Shown here one piece after another: positions 19,752-28,646 of a stretch of DNA of 64,000 nucleotides. This DNA is from Pantoea trifolii (GTDB lineage: Bacteria > Pseudomonadota > Gammaproteobacteria > Enterobacterales > Enterobacteriaceae), in assembly GCF_024506435.1 (NCBI RefSeq), contig NZ_JANIET010000001.1:2170001-2234000 (forward strand). The letters are read 5' to 3'. The notes beneath the pieces are model-generated. The model saw nothing but the letters and a program-made list of their open reading frames with translations, did not search any database and was not told where the DNA came from. The position numbers and the translations under genes are program-made. The stretch's first letter is position 1. Every line of letters begins with the position of its first letter.

Positions 19752-21341
19752 TTACGCCACGCCCAAGGCACTTTTTACGTCGTTAGCGATCTTTTCGACC
19801 TGCGGGCCGTAAATCACCTGCACATCGTGTTCGCTGACGCGATTAATGCCGTTCGCGCCGGTGGTTAGTAACGTTTGATCAACCACTTCATTCATCTGTT
19901 TAACCCGCACGCGCAGCCGCGTGAAGCAGCAATCGACGTCCTCTATATTGGCTTCGCCGCCCAGCCCGCTGATGATCACTTTGGTGCGCTCATCCGCCGC
20001 AACTTGTTCCGGTTTGTGCTCCTCATCGGATTCGCGACCCGGCGTTTCTACCCGCATTCGCGTAATGACAAAGCGGAAACCGTAGTAGTAAACCGGCACA
20101 TAAATCACCCCGAGGACAATCGTCCACCACCAGTGCGTTTTACTGCCGCCGAGAATACCGAACACCACCAGATCGATTGCGCCGCCCTGCACGTTGCCAA
20201 TCATCAAATGCAGCATCGACATCAACATAAATGACAGGCCGGTTAACAGCGCATGCAGGATATACAGCACCGGAGAAACGAAGATGAAACAGAACTCCAG
20301 CGGTTCGGTGATGCCGGTGGTAAAGGAGGTCAGCGCACCAGCCAGCACCAGCGCTTTGACGCGCTGCTTATGTTCGGGACGCGCGGTGTGATAGATCGCC
20401 AGCGCGGCGGCAGGTAAGCCAAACATCATGACCGGAATTTTGCCCTGCGCGAGGAACTGGGTGGCGCCGCGCACCGTATCGTTCGGGATGGCGCCGGGAT
20501 GCGTCAGTGAGGTGTTGAAGATGTTGAGCGCGCCGACAATACTTTGCCCATCCACCGTTGCCATGCCGCCAATCGGCGTGAAGCGCACGGTTTCGTTGAG
20601 AATGTGATGTAAACCGGTGGGAATCAATAAGCGTTCGCTGGTGCCGAGCAGAAAGGCGCCGTATTGCCCGCTTTTACCAATCATCAGGCCAACCCACGCG
20701 ATGCCTGCGCCGATGGTCGGCCAAATCAACGCCAGCAGCACGCCCACCAGCGGCAGCACCACCACGGTAACGATCGGCACAAAGCGACGTCCGCCAAAGA
20801 AGCTGATCGCTGTGGGCAGTTGCTGGGTGTAGAAGCGGTTATGCAGCACCACGGTAATCAATCCGGCAATCACGCCGCCCAGCACGCTCATGTTGTAGGT
20901 AAAGATGCCGAGCATGTCGATGTATTCGGCGGACGTCATCATTGCTGCAGTTTGGTCCATGCCCGCTTTCTGTAGCGCTTCTGGCGTGGTGGTCGCGGCC
21001 GTCAATCCTTTCGAGGCCAGCGTGGAACTGATACCGACGTTCATGGCGATATAGCCAATCACAGCGGCAAAGGCGGCGGTGGGTTTCTCCGCTTTCGCCA
21101 GCCCGATGGCGCTGGCCACCGCAAAGAACAGCGGCAGATTGGCGAAAAGCGCGCCCGCCACTTTGCGAATAAATCCGATGATCAGTTGTGGCACTTGTAG
21201 GTTGGCGAAGGCATCGCCGGTAATCGCCGGGTTTTGCATTGCGGCGGCCAGGCCAAGAAAGATCCCTGCGGCAGCGATCACCGAGATTGGCATCATTAAG
21301 GCTTTACCGAAGGCGTGAATTTGGCTTGCCAGATTCTTCAT
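19752..21341 (-). CDS. PTS transporter EIICB, glucose/maltose family
   Basis: A 529-residue sugar phosphotransferase component. The N-terminal EIIC membrane domain spans about 1-420 and includes the family motif GITEPLEFCFIFVSP. A linker and C-terminal EIIB domain follow, with phosphorylation site C472 in DCCFTRLR. No EIIA domain is present, so it would depend on a general EIIA-Glc or another EIIA. Size and order (C then B) match MalX/GlcB-type permeases, but identity to MalX is limited, so the substrate is unknown. No sugar-phosphate enzyme lies next to it. A CRP-like site lies upstream. Confidence 0.88.
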   Translation of the reverse strand: MKNLASQIHAFGKALMMPISVIAAAGIFLGLAAAMQNPAITGDAFANLQVPQLIIGFIRKVAGALFANLPLFFAVASAIGLAKAEKPTAAFAAVIGYIAMNVGISSTLASKGLTAATTTPEALQKAGMDQTAAMMTSAEYIDMLGIFTYNMSVLGGVIAGLITVVLHNRFYTQQLPTAISFFGGRRFVPIVTVVVLPLVGVLLALIWPTIGAGIAWVGLMIGKSGQYGAFLLGTSERLLIPTGLHHILNETVRFTPIGGMATVDGQSIVGALNIFNTSLTHPGAIPNDTVRGATQFLAQGKIPVMMFGLPAAALAIYHTARPEHKQRVKALVLAGALTSFTTGITEPLEFCFIFVSPVLYILHALLTGLSFMLMSMLHLMIGNVQGGAIDLVVFGILGGSKTHWWWTIVLGVIYVPVYYYGFRFVITRMRVETPGRESDEEHKPEQVAADERTKVIISGLGGEANIEDVDCCFTRLRVRVKQMNEVVDQTLLTTGANGINRVSEHDVQVIYGPQVEKIANDVKSALGVA

Positions 21342-21428
21342 GCGCGTGCCCTTTTCAGAAAGGAAAGAGCAATTATTAGTCAGTTATCCCAGCAGCACGT
21401 AACCGCCGCCCTTTATCAGCCGGGAAAG

Positions 21429-21444
21429 TTTGACTTAGGTCACG
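21429..21444. promoter_or_regulatory. Possible CRP site upstream of the PTS gene
   Basis: TTTGA-CTTAGG-TCACG matches 8 of 10 core positions of TGTGA-N6-TCACA. Read toward the PTS gene, it lies about 60 bases before a putative start preceded by GATAAC (21388-21383), a class I-like spacing. The opposite gene (ydeP) could also use it. Confidence 0.35.
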
Positions 21445-21584
21445 CTTTACGCCCGATCCGCGATAAACGCCGCCTATCGCACCATTAAACCAATCAATTA
21501 GACAACTTTTAAGGAGAGTCGCACACTTCCCGCTAACAGAAGACATATTCTGATAACAACTCATAAACAAATAAGCCTGCAACT

Positions 21585-23891
21585 ATGAAATTTAAACGTA
21601 AGATTCAACCCTATCGCGCTGCTGCGGGCGGCTGGGGTTCATTAGAAGCCACCACCCGTTTCGTCCTTGATAGTAAAGCAGCCCTGAAAAACATGCGTAA
21701 CCTGATGCGCATGAACAAAGCGCGCGGTTTCGACTGCCCGGGTTGCGCATGGGGCGATGACAACAAAAGCACCTTTAGCTTCTGTGAAAACGGGGCGAAA
21801 GCGGTGACGTGGGAAGCCACGCGTCGTGTGGTTGAGCCGGAATTTTTTGCCCAGCACAGCGTCAGCACCCTTTATCAGCAGAGCGATTACTTCCTTGAGT
21901 ATCAGGGACGCTTAACCCATCCAATGCGCTACAACAGCGCCACCGACCACTACGAACCAATCAGCTGGGACGATGCGCTCGCCTTGATTGCTCGCCACCT
22001 GCAGGCGATGGATCATCCAAATCAAATGGAGCTTTACACCTCCGGGCGCGCCAGCAACGAAGCCTCCTGGCTTTATCAGCTGTTTGGCCGCGTGATGGGC
22101 ACCAACAACTTCCCCGACTGCTCCAACATGTGCCATGAAGCCAGCGGCACCGGCCTGAAGCGCAGCATCGGCGTGGGTAAAGGCACTATTCGTCTGGACG
22201 ATTTTGATCACGCCGACGCGATTTTCGTGCTGGGTCAGAATCCGGGCACCAACCATCCGCGCATGCTGCACAGCCTGCGTCACGCCGCCGATCACGGTGC
22301 GAAGATCGTCACCTTTAACACGCTGCGCGAACGCGGCCTTGAGCGCTTTGCCGATCCGCAAAAGCCGTTAGAAGTGGTCACATCGATGGCGGGCACCATT
22401 AGTTCTGCCTATTACCAGCCTAATCTGGGCGGCGATATGGCGGCGGTGCGCGGCATGGTAAAAGCCCTGCTCGAGCTACAGCGTGCACGTTTGGCGGCCG
22501 GTGAGAAAGGCATTTTCGATCAGGCGTTTATTGATGCGAATACGCATGGTGTAGAAGACTATCTTGCTGCAGTGGATAACACCCGCTGGGACGATATCGT
22601 GCGCCAATCCGGTCTGAGCGAAGTGCAGATCCGTGAAGCGGCGGCGATTTATCAAAGTGCTGAACGCGTGATTGTTACCTGGGCGATGGGCATCACGCAG
22701 CATAAACATTCGGTGGATACCGTCCGCGAGATCACCAACCTGCAGCTGCTGTTTGGTCAGTTGGGCAAGAAAGGCGCAGGCCTGTGTCCGGTACGCGGCC
22801 ACAGTAATGTGCAGGGCAACCGCACCATGGGCATCGATGAGAAACCGGGCAAGCCGTTCCTCGATGCCCTCGGCGCGCACTTTGATTTCGAACCACCGCG
22901 CGAGCACGGTCACAACACCGTGGAAGCGCTGAACGCGATGCTGCGTGACGAAGTGAAAGTGCTGATTGCGCTGGGCGGCAACCTTGCGGCGGCCGCACCG
23001 GATTCACCGGTCACCGAAGAAGCGTTGCAGCATTGCGGTTTAACCGTGCACATCAGCACTAAACTCAACCGCAGCCATTTGGTGCCGGGCCATGAAGGAT
23101 TGATTCTGCCAACGCTGGGCCGTACCGAACGCGATCGCCAGGCCAGCGGCAATCAGTACATCACCGTGGAAGACTCGTTCAGCATGGTGCACGCCTCAGA
23201 AGGCGTTGGCATTCCCTTAGCGGAAACGCAGCGTTCTGAAACCGCGATTGTCGCCGGCATCGCCCATGCGACGTTAGGCAGCGATAAAATCGACTGGTTG
23301 GCGATGGCAGGCAATTACGATCTGATTCGCGATCACATCGCCGCCACCATTCCTGGCTTTGCTGATTTCAACAACAAGTGCGACATTCCGGGTGGTTTCT
23401 ACCTCGGTAGTGCTGCCGCCGAGCTGCGCTTCAATACGCCAAGTAAACGTGCCGAGTTCAGCGCCGCCGCCCTGCCGACTTCGCTGTTCCCGCAGTTAGG
23501 TGATGTCGCGGTGCCGTTTACGCTGCAAACCCTGCGTTCACACGATCAGTACAACACCACGATTTACGGCCTCGATGACCGTTATCGCGGCGTGTACGGT
23601 CAGCGTGAAGTGGTGTTTATCCATCCGGATGATATGGCGTCGCTGGGCTTCGCTGAAGGCCAGCTGGTGGATATTGAAACGCTGTGGAATGACGGTTTAA
23701 CCCGCCGCGTCAGCGGTTTCAAACTGGTGCCGTATAACATTCCGCGCGGTAACCTCGCGGCTTATTATCCGGAAACTAACCCGCTGGTGCCGCTCTCCAG
23801 CTTTGGCGACGGCAGCGGCACGCCGACCTCAAAATCGGTGCCGGTGAAGCTGGCATTAACCGCCGCCGTAGCCTCACAACGCATCGCCTGA
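21585..23891 (+). CDS. ydeP: FdhF/YdeP-family molybdopterin oxidoreductase
   Basis: A 768-residue bis-MGD molybdoenzyme alpha subunit similar to E. coli YdeP (759). N-terminal CPGCAW (C51, C54) and C67 mark an incomplete iron-sulfur motif compared with formate dehydrogenase. NMCHEASG holds the Cys at the position of the FdhF selenocysteine, and the C-terminal beta-barrel cofactor domain is present. No Tat or Sec signal is seen, so it is cytoplasmic. YdeP is associated with acid resistance in E. coli; substrate unknown. It is divergent from the PTS gene and followed by its own terminator. The symbol reflects family rather than proven orthology. Confidence 0.82.
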   Translation: MKFKRKIQPYRAAAGGWGSLEATTRFVLDSKAALKNMRNLMRMNKARGFDCPGCAWGDDNKSTFSFCENGAKAVTWEATRRVVEPEFFAQHSVSTLYQQSDYFLEYQGRLTHPMRYNSATDHYEPISWDDALALIARHLQAMDHPNQMELYTSGRASNEASWLYQLFGRVMGTNNFPDCSNMCHEASGTGLKRSIGVGKGTIRLDDFDHADAIFVLGQNPGTNHPRMLHSLRHAADHGAKIVTFNTLRERGLERFADPQKPLEVVTSMAGTISSAYYQPNLGGDMAAVRGMVKALLELQRARLAAGEKGIFDQAFIDANTHGVEDYLAAVDNTRWDDIVRQSGLSEVQIREAAAIYQSAERVIVTWAMGITQHKHSVDTVREITNLQLLFGQLGKKGAGLCPVRGHSNVQGNRTMGIDEKPGKPFLDALGAHFDFEPPREHGHNTVEALNAMLRDEVKVLIALGGNLAAAAPDSPVTEEALQHCGLTVHISTKLNRSHLVPGHEGLILPTLGRTERDRQASGNQYITVEDSFSMVHASEGVGIPLAETQRSETAIVAGIAHATLGSDKIDWLAMAGNYDLIRDHIAATIPGFADFNNKCDIPGGFYLGSAAAELRFNTPSKRAEFSAAALPTSLFPQLGDVAVPFTLQTLRSHDQYNTTIYGLDDRYRGVYGQREVVFIHPDDMASLGFAEGQLVDIETLWNDGLTRRVSGFKLVPYNIPRGNLAAYYPETNPLVPLSSFGDGSGTPTSKSVPVKLALTAAVASQRIA

Positions 23892-23912
23892 CCAAAGCGT
23901 TATCAGAAGGTA

Positions 23913-23935
23913 AAAAGCCGCGTAAAGCGGCTTTT
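23913..23935 (+). terminator. Terminator after the YdeP-like gene
   Basis: AAAAGCCGC, loop GTAAA, GCGGCTTTT, then further T. The A run before the stem would also allow function on the minus strand. Confidence 0.85.
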
Positions 23936-24015
23936 TAGCCTGTTTTGGCCTTGCCGCGCGGACCCGATTCGCGTAAAACTGTCAGCCGCTCTTAGGCCAC
24001 GAAACTATATAAATT

Positions 24016-25950
24016 ATGTTCCAGGATAATCCGCTGCTCGCGCAGCTTAAAGAGAAGCTTCACGCGCAGACTCCGCGCGTCGAAGGTGTTGTTAAAGGTA
24101 CGGAAAAAGGCTTTGGCTTCCTCGAAGTTGATGCCCAGAAAAGCTACTTCATTCCGCCACCGCAGATGAAGAAAGTGATGCACGGCGACCGTATTTCTGC
24201 CGTGATCCACACCGATAAAGACCGCGAGAGTGCCGAGCCGGAAACCCTGGTTGAGCCGTTCCTGACCCGCTTTGTCGGCCGCGTGCAGAAGAAAGACGAT
24301 CGCCTGTCAATTGTGCCGGATCATCCGCTGCTGAAAGATGCGATTCAGTGCCGCGCCGAACGTGGCGTGACCCACGATTTCCAGACCGGCGATTGGGCGG
24401 TGGCAGAGATGCGTCGTCACCCGCTAAAAGGCGATCGCGGTTTTTATGCCGAATTGACCGAATTCATTGTCACTGCGGACGATCACCTCGCGCCGTGGTG
24501 GGTAACCTTGTCGCGCCACAACCTCGAACGTCAGGCTCCGGACGTCGGTTTTGGTGAGATGCTTGATGAAAATCTGCAGCGTGAAGACTTGACCGCGCTG
24601 AACTTCGTCACCATCGACAGCGCCAGCACCCAGGATATGGATGATGCGCTACACGTGGAAGAAGCCGCCGACGGCAATCTGATCCTTACCATCGCCATCG
24701 CCGATCCAACCGCTTACGTGGCGGAAGGCAGCGAGCTGGATAAACTGGCATCGAAACGCGCGTTCACCAACTATCTGCCGGGCTTTAACATCCCGATGTT
24801 GCCGCGCGAACTCTCTGACGACGTCTGTTCTCTGCGTCCGAACGAACGTCGCCCAGCGCTGGCGTGCCGCGTCACCGTATTGAAAGATGGCAGCCTGGCC
24901 GATGACGTGCATTTCTTTGCCGCGTGGATCGAGTCAAAAGCCAAACTGGTTTATGACCAGGTTTCTGATTGGCTGGAAAACAGCGGCAGCTGGCAGCCAG
25001 AGAACGACGCCATCGCCCAGCAGATTCGCCTGCTGCACCAGGTTTGCCTGGCGCGCAGCGAGTGGCGTCAAACTCACGCGCTGGTGTTTAAAGATCGTCC
25101 GGACTACCGCTTTGTGTTGGGCGAGAAAGGCGAAGTACTGGATATCATCTCCGAGCCACGCCGCATCGCTAACCGTATTGTTGAAGAGTCGATGATTCTG
25201 GCAAACGTCTGTGCCGCGAAAGTGCTGCAGGAGAAGCTGGGCTTCGGTATCTACAACCTGCACACCGGTTTCGATCTGGCCAACGCTGAGCAGGCCGCTG
25301 GCGTGCTGGCGGGTCATGGCATCACCGTGGATCCGCAGGCGATTACGACGCTGGAAGGCTTCCGCCAGCTGCGTCGTGAACTTGATGCGCAGCCAACCCA
25401 GTATCTCGACAGCCGCATTCGCCGTTTCCAGTCGTTTGCTGAAGTCGGCACCGAGCCGGGCCCGCACTTTGGTCTGGGCCTCGACGCCTACGCGACCTGG
25501 ACTTCGCCGATTCGTAAGTTTGGCGACATGATCAACCATCGCTTGCTGAAAGCGATTGTGCGCGGCGAAAGCACCGCTCGTCCGCAGGATGAGCTGACAA
25601 CCATCATGAGCGAACGTCGTCGCCTCAACCGCATGGCCGAGCGCGATGTCGGTGACTGGCTGTACGCACGCTTCCTTGCGCCGTTTGCTGGCACCGATCG
25701 CAAGTTCAGTGCCGAGATCATCGACGTTTCTCGCGGCGGCATGCGCGTGCGCCTGCTGGAGAATGGCGCGGTGGCCTTTATTCCTGCACCGTTCATCCAC
25801 GCGGTGCGTGATGAGCTGGTATGCTCGCAGGAAAGCGGCACCGTGCAGGTGAAAGGTGAAGTTGCTTACCGTGTAACGGACATCATCGACGTGACCATCG
25901 CCGAAGTACGTATGGAAACCCGCAGCGTGGTGGCTCGTCCGGCCGCCTGA
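24016..25950 (+). CDS. rnb: Ribonuclease II
   Basis: A 644-residue processive 3'-5' exoribonuclease of the RNR family: two N-terminal cold-shock domains, the catalytic RNB domain, and a C-terminal S1 domain. The metal-binding aspartates are visible in [11 protein letters not shown] as D201, D207, D209 and D210, matching E. coli numbering. It degrades unstructured mRNA. Confidence 0.98.
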   Translation: MFQDNPLLAQLKEKLHAQTPRVEGVVKGTEKGFGFLEVDAQKSYFIPPPQMKKVMHGDRISAVIHTDKDRESAEPETLVEPFLTRFVGRVQKKDDRLSIVPDHPLLKDAIQCRAERGVTHDFQTGDWAVAEMRRHPLKGDRGFYAELTEFIVTADDHLAPWWVTLSRHNLERQAPDVGFGEMLDENLQREDLTALNFVTIDSASTQDMDDALHVEEAADGNLILTIAIADPTAYVAEGSELDKLASKRAFTNYLPGFNIPMLPRELSDDVCSLRPNERRPALACRVTVLKDGSLADDVHFFAAWIESKAKLVYDQVSDWLENSGSWQPENDAIAQQIRLLHQVCLARSEWRQTHALVFKDRPDYRFVLGEKGEVLDIISEPRRIANRIVEESMILANVCAAKVLQEKLGFGIYNLHTGFDLANAEQAAGVLAGHGITVDPQAITTLEGFRQLRRELDAQPTQYLDSRIRRFQSFAEVGTEPGPHFGLGLDAYATWTSPIRKFGDMINHRLLKAIVRGESTARPQDELTTIMSERRRLNRMAERDVGDWLYARFLAPFAGTDRKFSAEIIDVSRGGMRVRLLENGAVAFIPAPFIHAVRDELVCSQESGTVQVKGEVAYRVTDIIDVTIAEVRMETRSVVARPAA

Positions 25951-25962
25951 GCATGAAAACTG

Positions 25963-25986
25963 GCGGGATAACAGCCGTTATCCCGC
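25963..25986 (+). terminator. Terminator of rnb
   Basis: Perfect 10-base arms GCGGGATAAC and GTTATCCCGC around AGCC, followed by ATTTCTCT, a moderately U-rich tail. Confidence 0.7.
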
Positions 25987-26134
25987 ATTTCTCTCCGCCC
26001 GCTTTAGCAAATGCTAAATTTGCATTCCGCTTCACATTTCTAACGCCTCTGCCTGTCGTTAACAATTCATTACATTACTTTTAACTTGTTGTATTCGATC
26101 GCCTCTTTTCCCGGTCCCTACAAGGAGTTAACTC

Positions 26135-28201
26135 ATGAACAACGTCAAAACCAGTCTCATCTGGTTAGCGGTGGCGTTAATTGGCGCGGGCGCATTTGCC
26201 ATGCTGGCCCTCAGCCGTGGCGAACACGTCAATGCAGTCTGGCTGGTGATTGCCTCCGTCGCCTGCTACAGCATTGCCTATCGCTTCTACAGCCTGTTTA
26301 TCGCTAAGCGCATCTTCGAACTGGACGATCGCCGTCGCACGCCGGCGGAGCGCTTAAGTGACGGCCTTGATTATGTGCCCACCAATAAATGGGTGCTGTT
26401 CGGTCACCATTTTGCGGCGATTGCCGGTGCGGGCCCGCTGGTCGGCCCAATCCTCGCGGCGCAAATGGGCTTCCTGCCTGGCACCATCTGGATTCTGGTG
26501 GGCGTGATGTTTGCCGGTGCGGTGCAGGATTTCCTGATTCTGTTTATCTCTACGCGCCGTGACGGCCGCTCGCTCGGTGAGATGGCGCGCCAGGAACTCG
26601 GTTCATTCGCTGGCGTTGTCACCATGCTCGGCGCGCTGGGCGTGATGATCATCATCCTCTCCGCGCTGGCCTTGGTGGTGGTGAAAGCGCTGGCCAACAG
26701 TCCGTGGGGCTTGTTCACCATTGCCGCGACCATTCCGATTGCGCTGTTTATGGGCGTGTATATGCGGTTCCTGCGTCCGGGCAAAATCGCGGAGGTGTCG
26801 ATTATTGGCTTCGTGCTGATGATGGCGGCGATTATCTACGGCGGCAATGTGGCGGCCGATCCCTATTGGGGGCCGCTGTTCACGCTGAAAGGCACGGAGC
26901 TGACGTGGGTGCTGGTGATCTACGGTTTTGTCGCCTCTTCGCTGCCGGTGTGGCTGCTGCTGGCGCCGCGCGATTATCTCTCCACCTTCCTGAAAATCGG
27001 CGTGATCATCGGTTTAGCCATCGGCATCGTGTTTGCCATGCCCGAGATGAAGATGCCTGCGGTGACCAAATTTATTGATGGCACCGGACCGGTCTTCTCC
27101 GGCGCGCTGTTCCCGTTCCTGTTTATCACTATTGCTTGTGGTGCCATTTCAGGTTTCCATGCGCTGGTGTCGAGCGGCACCACGCCGAAACTGGTGGAGC
27201 GCGAAAGTCATATCCGCTTTATCGGCTATGGCGCGATGCTGATGGAATCCTTTGTGGCGATCATGGCGCTGATTTGCGCCTCGGTGCTTGATCCGGGCGT
27301 CTACTTTGCCATGAACTCACCCGCCGCGCTGATTGGCACCACGGTGGAAAGTGCGTCGCAGGTGATTAACGGCTGGGGTTTCGTGGTGACGCCAGAGATG
27401 CTGAGCGGCATTGCGCGCGACGTCGGTGAAAGCACCATTCTTTCGCGTGCCGGTGGTGCACCGACCTTTGCGGTTGGCATGGCACACATCATCACCGACG
27501 TGTTTAACAGCCGCGCCATGATGGCATTCTGGTATCACTTCGCCATCCTGTTTGAAGCGCTGTTTATCCTCACCGCTGTGGATGCCGGTACCCGCGCCTG
27601 CCGCTTTATGGTGCAGGATTTGGTGGGCACCGTGGTGCCATCAATGGCGAATAACCGTTCATGGTTGGGCAACATGGCGGGCACCACCGTTGCGGTGGCG
27701 GGTTGGGGTTTCTTCGTTTATCAGGGCGTGGTCGATCCGCTCGGCGGCATCAATACGCTGTGGCCGCTGTTTGGTATCGGCAACCAGATGCTGGCGTCGA
27801 TGGCGCTGATTCTCGGCACTGTGGTGCTGTTCAAAATGAAGAAGCAGCGTTATGCGTGGGTGACGATTGTGCCGACCGCCTGGCTGTTTATTACCTCGAT
27901 GACCGCGGGCTGGCAGAAGATTTTCCACGAGAAGCCATCGATTGGTTTCCTCGCGCAGGCCAACAAGTTCCGTAAAGGCATTGATGACGGCATCGTCATC
28001 GCCCCGGCGAAAACTGTTGCTGATATGCAAACCATCGTCTTCAGCAATCAAATTAACGCGGCCCTGTGTGCCTTCTTCATGCTGGTGGCGGTGACCATGC
28101 TGGTTTCAGCCTTCTTTGTGATTCGTCGGGCGCTCAACAGCACCGTGCCGACTACCCATGAATCTGAGATTTCTCTGCGTAAAGAGGTGCGAAATGTCTG
28201 A
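26135..28201 (+). CDS. cstA: CstA/BtsT-family peptide or pyruvate transporter
   Basis: A 688-residue inner-membrane protein with about 16-18 helices. The conserved FGHHFAAIAGAGPLVGPILA, FISTRRDGRSLGEM and VVDPLGGINTLWPLFGIGNQ are those of CstA and BtsT. The C-terminal region is closer to CstA (carbon-starvation peptide/pyruvate uptake, 701 residues in E. coli) than to BtsT. The shared 8-bp overlap with a ybdD/yjiX homologue is conserved for both families. In E. coli cstA is elsewhere, so this is an insertion between rnb and pdeR. CAAGGAG precedes the ATG. Confidence 0.88.
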   Translation: MNNVKTSLIWLAVALIGAGAFAMLALSRGEHVNAVWLVIASVACYSIAYRFYSLFIAKRIFELDDRRRTPAERLSDGLDYVPTNKWVLFGHHFAAIAGAGPLVGPILAAQMGFLPGTIWILVGVMFAGAVQDFLILFISTRRDGRSLGEMARQELGSFAGVVTMLGALGVMIIILSALALVVVKALANSPWGLFTIAATIPIALFMGVYMRFLRPGKIAEVSIIGFVLMMAAIIYGGNVAADPYWGPLFTLKGTELTWVLVIYGFVASSLPVWLLLAPRDYLSTFLKIGVIIGLAIGIVFAMPEMKMPAVTKFIDGTGPVFSGALFPFLFITIACGAISGFHALVSSGTTPKLVERESHIRFIGYGAMLMESFVAIMALICASVLDPGVYFAMNSPAALIGTTVESASQVINGWGFVVTPEMLSGIARDVGESTILSRAGGAPTFAVGMAHIITDVFNSRAMMAFWYHFAILFEALFILTAVDAGTRACRFMVQDLVGTVVPSMANNRSWLGNMAGTTVAVAGWGFFVYQGVVDPLGGINTLWPLFGIGNQMLASMALILGTVVLFKMKKQRYAWVTIVPTAWLFITSMTAGWQKIFHEKPSIGFLAQANKFRKGIDDGIVIAPAKTVADMQTIVFSNQINAALCAFFMLVAVTMLVSAFFVIRRALNSTVPTTHESEISLRKEVRNV

Positions 28202-28490
28202 GTCCATTTATCACTGGAGAAAACCTACCGGCGCGTGGCAGATTCAGCAGTGCTTACCAATCGCACCCGCTACGGCTGGGCAAAATCTTACGCGCTGGCA
28301 ACGCCTCTGGCAGGGATTACAGCAAAGTTTTCGTTTAATGGTCGGCGTTCATGACTATCAAACTTATCTGAAGCATATGCGCGAACATCATCCAACTGTC
28401 GCCCCCATGGATGAACGCGCTTTTCACCGTCACTGCCTCGATGCCCGCTTTCCCAGCCAGGCCGGAAAACTGGGTAAGTGCCCTTGCTAA
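28194..28490 (+). CDS. YbdD/YjiX family small protein (DUF466)
   Basis: 98 residues. The C-terminal 65 match the YbdD/YjiX family: FRLMVGVHDYQTYLKHMREHHP, an acidic/Arg stretch ending LDARFP, and Cys near the end (KCPC). Family members always accompany CstA/BtsT transporters and are thought to assist them. The N-terminal 33 residues (SESIYHWRKP...) are extra compared with the 65-residue E. coli proteins. The start ATG at 28194 overlaps the cstA stop codon region by 8 bp. Confidence 0.8.
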   Translation: MSESIYHWRKPTGAWQIQQCLPIAPATAGQNLTRWQRLWQGLQQSFRLMVGVHDYQTYLKHMREHHPTVAPMDERAFHRHCLDARFPSQAGKLGKCPC

Positions 28491-28498
28491 CCAGGATC

Positions 28499-28521
28499 AG
28501 CCCCGCTTGTCGGGGCTTTTT
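28499..28521 (+). terminator. Terminator of the cstA operon
   Basis: AGCCCCG, loop CTTGT, CGGGGCT, then TTTT. A classic intrinsic terminator just after the DUF466 gene. Confidence 0.9.
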
Positions 28522-28646
28522 CGTGCCATTCTTTAATAAAAACAAAAATATATTTGGATTGCATCTTGTGCTGGCGCAGGAGGTTGAATACTGTTGCTAA
28601 AATAATGAGATACCGCCCGCTGAGCATTCCCCCGGAGGAAGTTTCC

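Noticed and set aside
24934..25800. 288-codon frame on the minus strand
   Set aside because: It is entirely antisense to rnb, with no domain and no ribosome-binding site that I could support.
26005..26032. CRP-like sequence before cstA
   Set aside because: Only one half (TCACATTT) matches; the other half fits at 2 of 5 core positions. CRP control of cstA is plausible from E. coli, but the site is not supported here.
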